Source: Canna indica
Lineage: Eukaryota > Streptophyta > Magnoliopsida > Zingiberales > Cannaceae
Length of the DNA: 64,000 nt
Assembly (NCBI GenBank): GCA_034359265.1
Contig: CP136896.1
Location: 9,889,501-9,953,500, forward strand
Direction: 5' to 3'
Below the pieces are notes generated by a model that was not told the origin of the DNA, made no database searches, and saw only the letters and a list, made by a program, of their open reading frames with translations. Of this stretch, positions 44,406-57,060 are shown piece by piece (position 1 is the stretch's first letter; each line of letters begins with the position of its first letter). A program made the position numbers and the translations under genes.

Positions 44406-47400
44406 TTATAGCTCCAAGGACTCAACAACCCTTCGAGCTTGGATTTGTAAGGCAGTTTGCCTCTGCTCAGGATCTAGAGTTGATCCAAACTGGCTGGCCG
44501 CCCAAATCAGTGACGCACACTTCTCGCCTAAACTTTGCCGCATATCATCGTGTATGTTTGCCAAGGGAGAGCTTTCATTCCTGTTTACATACCCAACTAA
44601 TAGCAGCAGAAACTCCCCGCATTTCAACCTGCATCAAGAGTACACCTAATATATCTGTGTCATTGCAATCTATGAAACAACTGATGAAAAAATGACATTT
44701 TTCTTTGTGTGAGGTCATGCTCTTCATCCACTTGAGAACTCGGGGCTCTTCCTAAGTGAATGCAGAAACTATAACATGCAAATTTACTATGTTTCTTTGT
44801 TTCATCTAAATTTCTGTTTCTTCATAATAAAAGAGTTAAATCCTTTGTCCTGGAGGCACCTCCAAAATTGTTGCAAACCATCTTAACCATGTCCAGTTTC
44901 TCCCTAATTCGTATTGTCATAGTTTCTAAACACAAACTTTTCAACCAGACCATGAACAGCAACTACTTGACTGATGCAGATCACAACTGCAGTCCCTAGA
45001 CTCCAGCATTACTCTGATCACTCTTCTTTGTCCTCTCAACATCAATGCAGCATTCTGAACCCATATGGAATCTGATCTTGCATCGACTAAAACAAAGCTA
45101 ATAATTCTATTTTGAGAAGGAAGAAAAAGAGAAGAGGGTAGATGGAGAAGTATTTGCTAGAAAGAACAAGCTAGAATCAACAGATAAGATAACAACTTTG
45201 CATAAGATATTATTCTTTCACTACTGAATCATAGATTCTCTTGAAAAATCTTCACATTTTTAATTGCTTGCTACAGCCATGATGGCATCAATCATTATTG
45301 GAAAGTGATGGATATTAAATGCTTACACAAGAATTACAACCAAGCAGGTAAATCCAGAAGAGTTTAACATAATATGTAACAAATATGAAGCTTATAGAGA
45401 AAATAATAGTAATACATGTACTCAGGGGAAAGCAAACCTTATGTTTTCATCCACTTGTTCATCCTTAATAAGATCTATGACTTTCTCAATTGCATGACAT
45501 TCCCGAAAATCCTGGAAAGAGAACTTCATCAACAAACTGGGAGTCTTTCGTCCAGAAACGTGGAGATGAATGAATTAGAATAAAACATCATCTTAAGAAA
45601 CTTTATCAATGATGAACAACTAAAGCATGAACATTTCCATTTCAACTTAACTTTAACGTTACCCCATACAACTACGCCAAAGTTTTTCTTTTGGAAAATA
45701 GTATTATGATATGATGAGCATGGGGAGCATACGCAATATATTCTGCAAGTAGATGACAATGCCATATCTTGTACTTGTGCATGAGATCAAGTACTTGGCC
45801 AGTAACTGGCCAGCAAGAGATGTGACATAACACGGATACCACCCATCAGCTTAGGAATTCTAACTAATTAGCTTCCTTCTTGAGATTGGAATCATATTAT
45901 GTGCGCCCTTAGCCATAATCTAGCTTAGAATGGAACATAGTTATACACCTTGAATAATAAAAGCTTTCAACATCCAATTGAGGTACTACAAAGTAATAAA
46001 GAATGAAAACTGACAAGGTGAAACAACAAAGAGTGCATATTAGGAATTCATAATAATAGAGAAATACATTTCTTACAATAAAACATTTCTTAAACATGAG
46101 AATTCAAGAATCAAGATTCCAAGATCACTTGCCACACTATATCAGCCAAACTTAGCACTGCATGTAGACCATGATAATGTACCATGTGCTGGACTACAAT
46201 ATGCAACCTTTCCCTTATCCCATAAAATTCTTATGAACAATGCTTCCCAACAGGCACTATTTCTCTTTGGGAGGAAATAGAAATCTTCAAAAGAGTAAGA
46301 TGATAGTAGATAATGACAGCAAAGAGAAAAGCATGAAATTTAATGTATGATTGCCCAAAAAGCTAATCTGAGGCTCACCAATATCCTATTTGTATGATGG
46401 ATACTGGTTACCAAACACTATATAAGATCAAAAAGGGAAATAAATAAAGAAAAGGCTTGTCAAATTTTGGCATTATGACAATGCTAATTGGCTTTCCTCT
46501 CAGCAAAAAGAGTTGTCCGACCCTGTGTTTCACCACATCTGTTACAAATTCCTTTTTGATGGTCAAACATATCCTCTGGCTTCAGGGATTGAACAGGACC
46601 ATGCACCCAACAAGCTTGGTTTCTGGGCTTATGGTCAGAACTCTGCAATGCGTCATAAATTCATAACAATTCTTCTTATGCAAGTTCACCTTCAAAAGGT
46701 GGTAACTTGTGCAGATCTCTGAACTGATTTTGTTACTAATGGATCAGCATCAAGGAAAACAAGGTTCACCACAATAGCTACTAGAAACAAAAGTAAGAAC
46801 AAGATACAGAACGCAGTGCGGAAGCACCATAGCCTACATACTAACATATAATAATGAAAGAATTGGTAATTATAATGATGAATTATGTTGGCCTATACAA
46901 GTTTGTGGCATATAACACAATCATTTTTGGATAAACATGTAATTGAATCACAATACCATAACCTTATAAATCAAGCAAAGGAAATCTTTGATACAACATG
47001 AAGATAATATAACTGATAGATAAAAAGTAAATGTAATTTAGATCTCCTAGTGGAATAGCATACCATCTGATTAGATGAAGAATCCAACATTAATGATATT
47101 AAAGCATCCAAGCACGCAGCTTGCTCAATGGTTCCCCGGGTAGCCAGTATGTTAGTTAGCACCTGCAATCACATTATTTTTAATATCTTATAGAAATAAG
47201 CATAAGTAGTGAAATCATTAGGAAGAGTATTTTCAAGTACAAGTAACCAAAATATGTAGATAAGCAGAAATAATGAGCACTGTTTCACAAAGTAGGCTGT
47301 TAGATGTCTATAGTATGGCCAATTATTTTGTCAAGAATAAAATTTCCTCCCTTAGCAGCTTGATAAAATGTATGCAACAAAATAGAAAAGTAAAACGATT

Positions 47401-50400
47401 GCACTCAAATCAGGAAAATAGAAAAATATAGCAGCTCCAAAATTCAGAGACTGGATCTTGGATAAAGTCGTCAACAAAGGTAATGGTGTTGATTACTGGT
47501 CAACTTCAGAAAGATGAGAAAACTAAACCAACAGCACATTGCATTTTAGGAAAAAAAGAAGAAAAACAACCAAAAGATTCAAACAGCAGAACTAAACAAG
47601 TGGATCAAGCTAAACAGAAAATTCAGCTGCACTTATACAGTTTTGTATCAGCTATAAATAATCACTGCAAACTCAAAGCAGCATATGAATAACAACATCA
47701 GAATGCCTTACAACTTGGATTACAAGTAGCCAGCATGGTTTAGAATGCCAAGTGGACCACTACATACTAATCAATATTTATCAATTTGATAAGAACCTGA
47801 TTATATATCTTGGACCTCTCAATATGCTTCTCAATATTCTTTTATTTATCACTATTTCGAGTGTTAGGGGTATGAGTCAATACACAACTCTATATCTCAA
47901 TATTGGTTCAACAGATATTGAATTAAAATAACACTATAAAGTTTTGGTAACTAGATCCATTAATAAACCACAACTATGCATGGTATTAATACCCAAAAGA
48001 TAGTAAATGTTTCCATAGCTATTCAAGGGAAAACAAGAATTAAATATTATTTCTCAATTATTTTTTTAAAAAAGAAATCATAAATGTCATGATGAACATG
48101 ACTATATCGAAAATTTTGTCTGTATGAGACCAAATTTAAAGACAATATAGAGGTTAGCAAACACTACTTGATGTGCATTATTCTGTGAGCAAGATGATAT
48201 GCCAACAAACAAATATGCATGAATTATTAAAGTCTTATTTTCTCCAATAAATACAATTAATCTGGCTGTTTGGTTGAGCATCTTTCTGTAGAAATGGATA
48301 TAAAATGCCTTACATGAGACTTTATGTACCTCAATTGCCTTATATTTGTGGGCTAAAACTGCACTGCCACTATGAAGCAAACAACATCCTTCCAGAACCC
48401 TAAGAGCAATAGCAACTTCAGAATCTGTTGCTGGACTGACTATCTTCATAGGTTCCACTCCAAATATATTGTCCAAAATCACAACAGGATTGTCCTTTGA
48501 TTGCTGTAGTGAATTCTGAAAGAGAACAGGCACCACTGTCACAGAAATAAGAATGCAAGTCAGCTAAATCACTTTTTTAAAAGATATGTTACCTTTAAAG
48601 AGTACCAATTTTGGCATTACAAATTTTCATCCCTGTAATCTTTTCTAGTAAAGTTAACATAAGCCCAGAAATATCCATGTTATTACAATACAGATGCAAT
48701 ATCAATATATAACAATAATAGAAGTATTTTAATATATTATTAGTCAGGTAATGGTCCCTTACCTTTCTATCTCTTCAAAATCTTGCAAATATATTTGACA
48801 ATTAACATTTTTTCCATTTGTACAGCAAGAACCAGTTCATAATAAATCCTATTTAGAAGACCCTTTCTGTAAGAAAACATATCATGTGCATTCTTCTCAA
48901 TAAATCAAGCATACATATTCTTAAGTCCTGTTCCTACTATACGATGCTTATTTCTGAATTCTGATTAGACTTCCAGCCATTTTATTAGGGGTTCATTCTA
49001 GGGGGATCACCACCTCAATTCTTTGAAACAGGGTAGGCACCAACATCATTCTTCTATAAGCTCAAAACATTTGAACAATTTTCCATCACTTTTCACAATT
49101 TTTTTGTCAATCTAATAGATTATGTAATATGTTATCATGTAATATGTTATCATGTAATATGTTATCAATTGTTTGAATGTCCATGCATCACTACTTTGTA
49201 AAGAGTTTGGGCATTCTGTATTTCACATGTGTCTTCTAATATGGAGATAATGGAATTACTTCATTGATGTAACTGAAACACCATAGTATGCCTTATGTAC
49301 TCACAATAATATAAGATTCTATTCCTCTGTACAATATTAGTATCAAAGCCACCTGATCTAATAATGCTGGATCTATGTGTTGTACCTTTCTGGTTAGGAA
49401 TCTCAAGTTCCAGGATCATAGACCAAGTAATCTATAATGAACTAATATCCATATTGAAGGACTATAACCACTGTTGCAATGAAGAACCCAATATAGGATA
49501 AGCCATCCTTGAAAAATAAATAAAATAATGAATTCAAAAGATACTGAAACTAAACAAGTATCATTTTCTTGCTCTACATTAACTAACAACAGAAATATTT
49601 TAGACTAGAATACACTCAATATCAAAAGCTACTTGCAATTCCAATAAGTATCAGTCCTTTTGCAATAAAGCATAGACAACCAATCATCTTTATATATTTG
49701 ATGCATATCTTTATCAAGATAGAACTAATAACATCTACATTATGTATAGCCCAAGTTAGCTAACCATTTCTGGAACAGAAGTTTAAAACTCATTTATGAT
49801 GCACTTAGAGAAGAAAGCTATTAACATTCACAGATAACTAGTATAACAAATTGGTCTAGTGTTGAGCATCAATGTAAGGATATCTTAAGCTTCTATACAG
49901 CACAAAAATTATTTGTCAACTCTTTCTCGAGTATAATATATCTCCGATCAACGGCAATAACAGCTAACAGTTCGTAATACTTTACAAACCTCCGATTTTA
50001 TGACGAATTTAGGAACCAAACAAAGATAACACAAATCTAGCATATTCAATTACATCTAGAATAATAAAAAAGCATCGAGATTGAAACCCTAGATAAGCGA
50101 TATTTACAGTTATAAAGGGGCAGACCTCGCAGTTCGGGAATGGTTTGAGAGTGGCGGAAGAGGCGGAGAGATTCGTCAGAGCCTGCGATGGATCCGAGGA
50201 ACTTGAGGAGGTTTCTTAGGCCTCTGGTCCGGAGGAAGGAGAAGTCGGCCATGGCGTCGCGGAGGCCAGAGCGGAGGGCAAGCGTCACATCCCGATAGAC
50301 TCTTCGACGATTCAGGGCAGAAATAAGCTCCTCCGCCGCCGCCGCCTCCGCCGGCCCGAGCGGCGGAGGTAGCGGCGGGAGACCGGACCCCGAGTCCGAC

Positions 50401-50447
50401 TCCTCCCCCCGGCGGGGGCCGGCCTCCGGCTCTTTCGTCCGACTCAT
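44406..50447 (-). CDS. ARM-like protein resembling plant Cdc14/SIN-component family
   Basis: Five exons on the minus strand with GT-AG introns and matching phases: 50447-50126, 48535-48330, 47162-47064, 45511-45438 and 44628-44406, giving 307 aa. After an acidic, proline-rich N-terminus (LPPLPPPLGPAEAAAAEELI) the protein is all helical: ALNRRRVYRDVTLALRSGLR, then VVPVLFQNSL, NIFGVEPMKIVSP, ALRVLEGCCLLH, a LDALISLMLDSS stretch, LKCGEFLLLLVGYVN and a C-terminus ending RRVVESLEL. This matches my memory of a conserved plant family annotated as Cdc14, SIN component, with ARM/HEAT-like fold; the cellular role in plants is not established as far as I know. The Met at 50,447 was preferred; an in-frame upstream Met at 50,561 would add 38 residues. 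Confidence 0.85.
49122..49166. repeat. Three perfect copies of a 15-bp word in intron 1
   Basis: 'atgtaatatgttatc' in tandem three times. Confidence 0.85.
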
Positions 50448-51560
50448 TTGATTTACTCTGGAATGCGGTTCCACGTCGTCGTCTTCCGGTTTCTTTTTAA
50501 TAGTCAACATCAATTCTAATGAACCGCTCAATTTAACCGAAAATTTTAATGAACCGGCCAATTTTTATTTCCTGGACCATATGGCCCGTATCATTAGCCT
50601 TTGAAAAAATTTGAGCAAATTATCAAAATGAGAAGTTACTGTAACAAATACATCAAAACCAAGCTATTCATAAAAATCAGAACTCTTTCTTTCATAATTA
50701 GTGTAGTTTGACGAGAACTATAAGGACACATTTCATGTAATAAGAAAGAATAAAATAAAAAATAAATTATTATTTATTATTTATTTAATACATAAATGAG
50801 AAGAAAATATAAATAAAAAAATATAAAATTAATATTATATCTGATGTACATTGAATTTAAAAAATCATATATAATTATTCCTCATTTATTATTCTATCAT
50901 ATTCTATCGTATCCCACAAAACAAAATATATCATAACTATTTAACTCTAGAGAATTTGATTTCTTAAGAATTGGAACTCTCAATAATTATAAATTTACTA
51001 GATATGAAATACAACTTTTATGGTTAATTTTTAATAATTATAATATTAAAAAAATATTTATTTATATTTATGTAAGAGAACATTTATTTTTTCTTATGAA
51101 ACTATAAAATTGAAAATAGAGGTGACTGATCTCAATTTAAAATAATGTATATAACTTTAAAATATGAATAATTTTTAACTCAAATATTGTTAATGTATAA
51201 TAATTAAAAATTGATAAATTATTATTGGTTGCATTTTGTTGCGTAGTACAAGAGACGAAGTAATGATCAATTCTTAACATGTATGAAAATTTTAATATAT
51301 ACAATTGTATTTTCTAAAGATTAAATATAAATGTATTTATATTTAATGAATTCACATACTAAATTAGAAAAAAGAAATAGAATCTTTTTAACATTGAAAT
51401 TATCATAAAATTTAACTTGATATAATTTTTTACTAAATTAGATTTATAATATGTATAGTCCATCAATAAAAATTATAATACATGATTTTAATATTTTTAT
51501 TGATAATAGAAAAGACTTTTTGATGTATAAATTTTAATATTTTTATTTCATCCCTCTCGA
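50448..51560. other. Upstream region of the ARM-like gene, then AT-rich intergenic
   Basis: Within 70 bp upstream of the chosen ATG's leader, 'taatgaaccgctcaattt' (50,517) and 'taatgaaccggccaattt' (50,551) form a 34-bp-spaced direct repeat. From 50,590 on the DNA is AT-rich with no gene. Confidence 0.45.
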
Positions 51561-51759
51561 ATTCATAACTATGTAGTCTTTTAGGTGGGAGTTATATTTT
51601 TCGGAGCTGAGTTACTTGCAAACTACTTAGGATCGACTTGATTATAACTCAATATCGACTCGATTTTGTTGAGCTCGAGCCAAGCTTTACATGTGAGCGA
51701 GCCGAGCTTGAGTTCACCGGTACATGTCTCGAGTAGCTCGCAAACCTAGTCGAACTTTT

Positions 51760-51782
<23 letters not shown>

Positions 51783-51794
<12 letters not shown>

Positions 51795-52640
51795 GAAACG
51801 ACTTCTTCTCGCCTAAATTCCTCCCACTCCATTAAATTTTTATCTTTATTTTTACCCATTTATATTTTTATTTTTACCTCTCTCCTCAAATTTTTCCCAC
51901 TTTCCTCACCTAAATTTTCACTCCCAAATTTTTACCCAACTTAATTTTGTAATAAAAATTTATACTCAACTTATTTTCTATATATGCACTTATTTTGATA
52001 TTTTTAATTTTGAACTTATTATTTTTTGAATAATAATTAAAAATATTTTTATTTATTGGAGTTTTTTACTTAGTTTTTTTGTTTTCAAATATCATTTTTT
52101 GAATTTGTTATTGAAAAATAGTATTTCAAAACCAAAAAAAAATATGCAATTTAGAATAATTTAAATATCTTATTTTCTATTTTTTTCAACTTATTATTTT
52201 ATACTTATATTATATTTGATTTTTATCCATAAAAATTTTATTTTTTTTATTTTTTTTATTTTTTTATCATTGAAATTCATATAAATTATTTTTTTAATGT
52301 ATATAATTATTTTTTATATTACCTTTTGTGTTTATGAATTTTTTTTTTTATTTTTGAAAAAACTTAAATAATTTTAAATTTCTTATATATATATATATAA
52401 GCAACACATCATTCCCGCCTAAACTTTATCCCCTCAAATTTTTGCCACTTTTCCACCTAAATTTTTTTATTCCAAATTTTTATTCCAGTTAAATTTAGAA
52501 TAAAAGTTTTTACCCCACTTATTTTCTCTATATGCACCTATTTTGATATTCTTAATTTTGTATTCATTGTTTTTTGAATAATAATGATAAATATTTTTTA
52601 TTTATTGAAATTGTTTACATTAATTTTATATTTTATATTT
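51783..52640. repeat. Direct repeat, about 280 bp, copies about 600 bp apart
   Basis: Copy 1 (51,783-52,085) and copy 2 (52,384-52,640) both read TA run, 'taag-aac...cgcctaaa', 'cctcaaatttttcccacttt', 'cttattttctatatatgcac' and 'ttttgaataataat', with many small differences. Confidence 0.7.
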
Positions 52641-53269
52641 TCTTATTTTTATTTTAAGTTTAATTATTACTTATATTTATTTTAAATTAAATTATATAAA
52701 TATACGTGCACACTTTTATAATTATATAAATCAAATTAAATTAATATATATTATTTTGTGGTATGTTTATATATTATTATTTAAAATTGTATTTTAATTT
52801 AAATATCTTACTATAGTTTTTATTATCAAAAATATATATTTTTTATAATATGATAATAATATTGTAACATATTTCTGAAAATATAGGTACAAAAATATTT
52901 AATTTTTAAAATTTTAATTTTAATTATTGTGAATATTAAATTATTATTATAAATTTAATTTAAAAATAAAAATAAAAATAAATTTATAATTAAAGTTTAA
53001 AATAATCATTTTTCTAAAAATATAAAAAATAATTTTAAATTTAAATTTATATAATTTCAAATTAAAATTATGTTACAAAATATGAAAATATCAAAAAAAA
53101 AACGATAGACTATTCAATTTATATATAATATATTAAAAATACAAATTAAATTTCAAAATTTTTTATAAAATTTTAATAATATAGTAACTTATTCTTGAAA
53201 AATCTAGGTATATAATTATTTTATTTTATTTTTTTATTTAAATTATTAAGAATATTAAATTATAGATAA

Positions 53270-53400
53270 AATTTAATTTACAATTTAAATTATAAATTAA
53301 TTTAAATTATAAATTAATAAATTAATTTAAATTATAAATTAATAAATTAATTTAAATTATAAATTATAAATTAGTTTACAATTTAAATTATAAATTATTT
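53270..53400. repeat. AT minisatellite 'ttaatttaaattataaa'
   Basis: About six imperfect copies of 'aatttaaattataaattaat' in tandem. Confidence 0.7.
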
Positions 53401-53897
53401 ACAATTGAAATTTTAAATAATAATTTCCTAAAATTATAAAAATTAGTTCTAAATTTAAATTTATCTAATTTCAAATTAAATTTATATTACAAAATATGAA
53501 AAATATCATAATTTCTTTGATAAACTATTCTATTTGTATATAAACATATATTAAAATATAACATTCAATTTCAAAAAAAATATATTTTAGAATTACAAGT
53601 TAACCGTGCAAAGCACAGGCAGCTAGTTATATCCCTATTTTTTTATTAAAAAAAATCATTAATATGTGGCTAAACTCATATTCTAGTTGGGCTATTTTTA
53701 GTATTGTTTTTAAGGCTCAAATCCAATAATAATTATTCATAATCATAAGATAAAATATTTCTTAGAAAATAAAAATTAAAATACAAAGTCGAGTTCGATA
53801 GAATTTGAGCCTATATAGCTTGATCTCAAGCCAAGCTTAATTGAGCTCGTGCATGAGCTCACTTAGCTTGAGTTGCTCAAGCTGAGAACATTTTGAA

Positions 53898-54575
53898 CAT
53901 GACTACAACTAGGAAATTATCTTCGGAGGTGGGAAGTGGAAGGGCTGGGAAGCATCCCTAAATTGAGTGGTGGTCCGAACTCATAGGCAAGTTTATTTAG
54001 ACTCTCTGATGTTGGATCAAATTGGAGATCATCGAAAGACTTGCCTGACAAAATAGCGAAGATTCAGGAGAATGCTAAGGGGAGAGTCAAAATTTCTGAG
54101 ACTGATCCGAAGGAGGCGAGAAAGGAATGTGAACTGACCTTATACGGTAAGTTCTTCGGAAGAACTCTTACTTATGAATTTGTCAAATCTATTTTGCCGA
54201 AGATTTTAAAATTTGATTGTAGCATTGTCGACTTATCTAATGGATTTTTCACTTTTAAATTTGCGAATGAGGATGATTATTGGGAGGTGTTTTCGGGAGG
54301 GCCCTAGTTTTTGCAAGGACATGCCCTTTCTCTGATTCCTTGGAAATACAATTTTCAACCTTTGGTTGAGATGATAGATTCAATCCCGGTATGGATTCAG
54401 CTTCCAGGACTCCCGTATGAATATTTGAATTGTTGTATTTTATCATAGATTGTTGTTGTAATTGGAAGGCCACTGAAGGTAGACAATTACACAGGAGCTG
54501 GGACTAGGGGCAAGTTTGCTAGAGCATGTGTCTTGCTTGGTATCAGGAAGCCTTTGGAACAAGGATTGTGGATTG
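53898..54575 (+). pseudogene. LINE ORF1, first part (DUF4283), interrupted
   Basis: After a broken N-terminus the frame from 54,041 reads DKIAKIQENAKGRVKISETD and SIVDLSNGFFTFKFANEDDYW. A TAG at 54,305 then replaces the Trp of GPWF, after which it continues IPVWIQLPGLPYEYL and ACVLLGIRKPLEQGLWI. It breaks off in the codon after WI where the gypsy element entered, and resumes at 60,171 with the CCHC knuckle. Confidence 0.85.
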
Positions 54576-56310
54576 TGTCACATGGTCAATTTTGTACCCA
54601 GAATTTTTGACTCCGTGATGGCGCTGAGCAGCCCGTTGCTCTCAGCCAGCCTTGTCCCAATTCCACAATGTTCTGCCCACAAGGTCGTAGAACGAACTCC
54701 GCAGCATCAAGGGGCGAGTACCAAGTCGAGGTTCCCCAATTCACAGTAATTCACAGCAAGGGAGATGAGGAAATAAAAAATAATACTTGGAGGAATACTA
54801 TATGCATTGATTTACAAGTGTTTACAAGTACACAAGATCCCTTCCACAAGCGCACACCAAGAGCGCACTCCGCAGCCCGCTTCGTGCCTCCAACCCTTGG
54901 TTAAGCATACACCCTCAAACACTAGTGGCTTTTGCCTTACAAGTAGAGTTACACACTTTGTATTCTCATTTTTTTCTCTCACACATCTCCTGGGTCGTTC
55001 ATACAAGGCTCATGGGTTTTTATAGTACTCAAAGCACCCCTTCTTGGGGACACATCCCCTTTTGATTCATCTCAGCCTTTCCCCAAAGGCTGTGTATGTT
55101 TAGATTCTATCTTCGTTGTCCATGTGTCCAACTTGACTTGAGTTGAGTCCAAGCCCAAGTCCTTCACACCCTTGGTGCGCCACATCATGTTGGCTGCACC
55201 CATTTGACTTGATCAGGTCGCCCATCTTGTGTTGGCCAAGTCCAAGGCCAACACTGCTTGAGGGCAGGCTGGGCAGTGCATGCTCCGCACACTGCCGTCC
55301 GCTTGCTTTGCGTCTTGTCTCGGTCGTGGTCCGCCTCGGCCGCTGTCACCCCGTGGCAGTGTGAACATGTTGCGTACCGCTCCATGCTCAATGTTTTCTC
55401 GCCACGCCAAGCTCGTGCCTTTGTGCACACGAGTCATCCGTTGCCCCGCAACATTGCGTGTGACGCCATGCCTCCGCGCGCATGGGCTACCATGTCTTCT
55501 AGCTTTGCTGGCCCGCTCCATAGCGCATACGGGACTTCGCCAAATTCTCTCGCCACGGCCCAGCCATGGTGGGGTTTTGTTCCGCTAAGTGTGAACACAT
55601 CTTCATGACTTGTCACTGCGCTGCCCCACGTCATTGCGCACGTGGGACTCCGCCAAATCTCTCGCCACGGCCCAGCCGTGGAGGGGTTTTATCCCGTCAA
55701 GTGTGAACACATCTTTATGACTTGTCGCTCTGCTGCACCACGCCATTGCTTACGCGGGCCTCCGCCAAATCTCTCGCCATGGCCTAGTCATGGCGGGGTT
55801 TTCTTCCGCCAAGTGTGAACACATTTTCATGACTTGTTGTTCTGCTGCCCCGCGCCATTGCGCATGCGGATTTCCGCCAAATCTCTCGCCACAGCCCAAT
55901 CGTGGCGGGGTTTTCTCCCGTTATGGTCATGTGTTGTTTGCACTGCCCCCGCGCCATTGCGCATGCCCGGGACTCCATTGCTCTGTAACATCACCAAATG
56001 CCCGCCCGTTGTGGGACTTCTTCTCGTCATGCCTCGCCCCGGGCGGGACTTGCTTGGCTCCGCACCGGAGCGATGCCAAGTCTTGTTTATGCCTTTGCCT
56101 CCGCACACATGGGCTGTTGTCCGCCCTGCCTTGCCCACGCCTGTGCCTCTGTCGTGCGTCGTGGGCGATGTGGACGATGCCCATGCCATTGTGCATGTGA
56201 ACGGTCTTTGTTCTGCACAGCCATCAAAATACCTTTGTTTGGGACCTCCATGGCCGGCTCGTGCCCAAGATGTGACACTTATGACATCCCTGAGATTTAG
56301 GGGTCTAACA
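54576..56310 (-). repeat. 3' LTR (left), 1,735 bp, four 112-bp units
   Basis: It pairs with 58657-60170. It contains four tandem 112-bp units starting at 55,547, 55,659, 55,771 and 55,883 (each beginning 'ctctcgcca'). The many open frames here, on both strands, come from this GC-rich repeat and are not genes. Confidence 0.92.
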
Positions 56311-57060
56311 AACCACCCCCACCCTTTGAAGCCAATGCCCTCGTCGGGATAGAGTGAAGATACTCCTCCCATCAAGCTTCATCTTTGGGCAGCCCTTCCT
56401 TGTACCTTGCACAGCATACAAGTTCCCAGACAAGAGTTAGTCTGAATTATATCTTCTCCAAGTATACACCTCGCCCTCCAAGGCTTGTGTTTCCCACTTG
56501 AAGTCCACCATTTACATATAAGAGTTTTACTGCCCATACACGGGTCATGCAACAAGAGTTTAAGGCCTAAATAGTGGCCAAACAATGGCCAAAATATACA
56601 ACATAGCAGTTCTCAACACTGCTGCCCAACCAAAACACAAGTTTTGTCTCCTTCCACCATGGAACATCAACTGCTAAAGTTCCTCCAAGTCCATTCTATC
56701 TTTGGACTCTCCTCGATTCAGTTCTGTCATCACCCCAAAGCGCGCCCAAAGTTCACTATGCGCTGTGACGTTCACTGCAGATTTTTAGTGGTCCATCAAG
56801 ACCCCTCCTCCGGAAGGATCCGCCAATTCCGTCGGTCTCGAATGGAGGCACCTTTCCTGCTGCGAGCCCTCTGATTTTGTCACTAAAAAGTGATCTGCCA
56901 CCATCCCTTTGGTGGTAACTATGCTGTTGGAGTTGCCGGCACAGCGTCTTGGAATCCCTCCAAGAAAACAAGTTTAGGTTCTGAAGTTTTAGCCCTGTTG
57001 TCTCCTACAGAATCTGCTCCGTACCTTGTTGTTTGGTACGTTGGTTGGCCTTCCTTTCAG
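56311..57060 (-). other. Internal non-coding part of the gypsy element
   Basis: No RT or integrase motif found. On the minus strand a polypurine tract ends at about 56,312, directly before the LTR. 'cacaagccttggagggcgag' near 56,475-56,495 looks like the last codons of a gypsy pol (LEG/LED-V type end), a weak inference. Confidence 0.5.

Larger units (their letters stand above)
51570..53900. repeat. GAGCTCGAGC-type repeat split by an AT-rich, Helitron-like insert
   Basis: The left arm (51,570-51,755) and right arm (53,785-53,890) share 'gagctcgagccaagct'-like words, suggesting one older element. Between them are about 1.9 kb of AT-rich DNA. It begins with a TA microsatellite (51,760-51,793) and 'ataagaaacgacttcttctc', and ends 'accgtgcaaagcacaggcag' followed by CTAG (53,623-53,626) and T. 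A GC hairpin just before CTAGT is the usual Helitron 3' end. No Rep/helicase is encoded, so it would be non-autonomous. A second copy of the insert's start follows about 600 bp later (52,384 on). The 5' TC start is not clear, so confidence is moderate. Confidence 0.5.

Noticed and set aside
55140..56300. Many long overlapping open frames on both strands (also 59,180-60,180)
   Set aside because: They lie in the GC-rich LTR and its 112-bp repeats, appear in all frames, and have no domain. They are composition effects.
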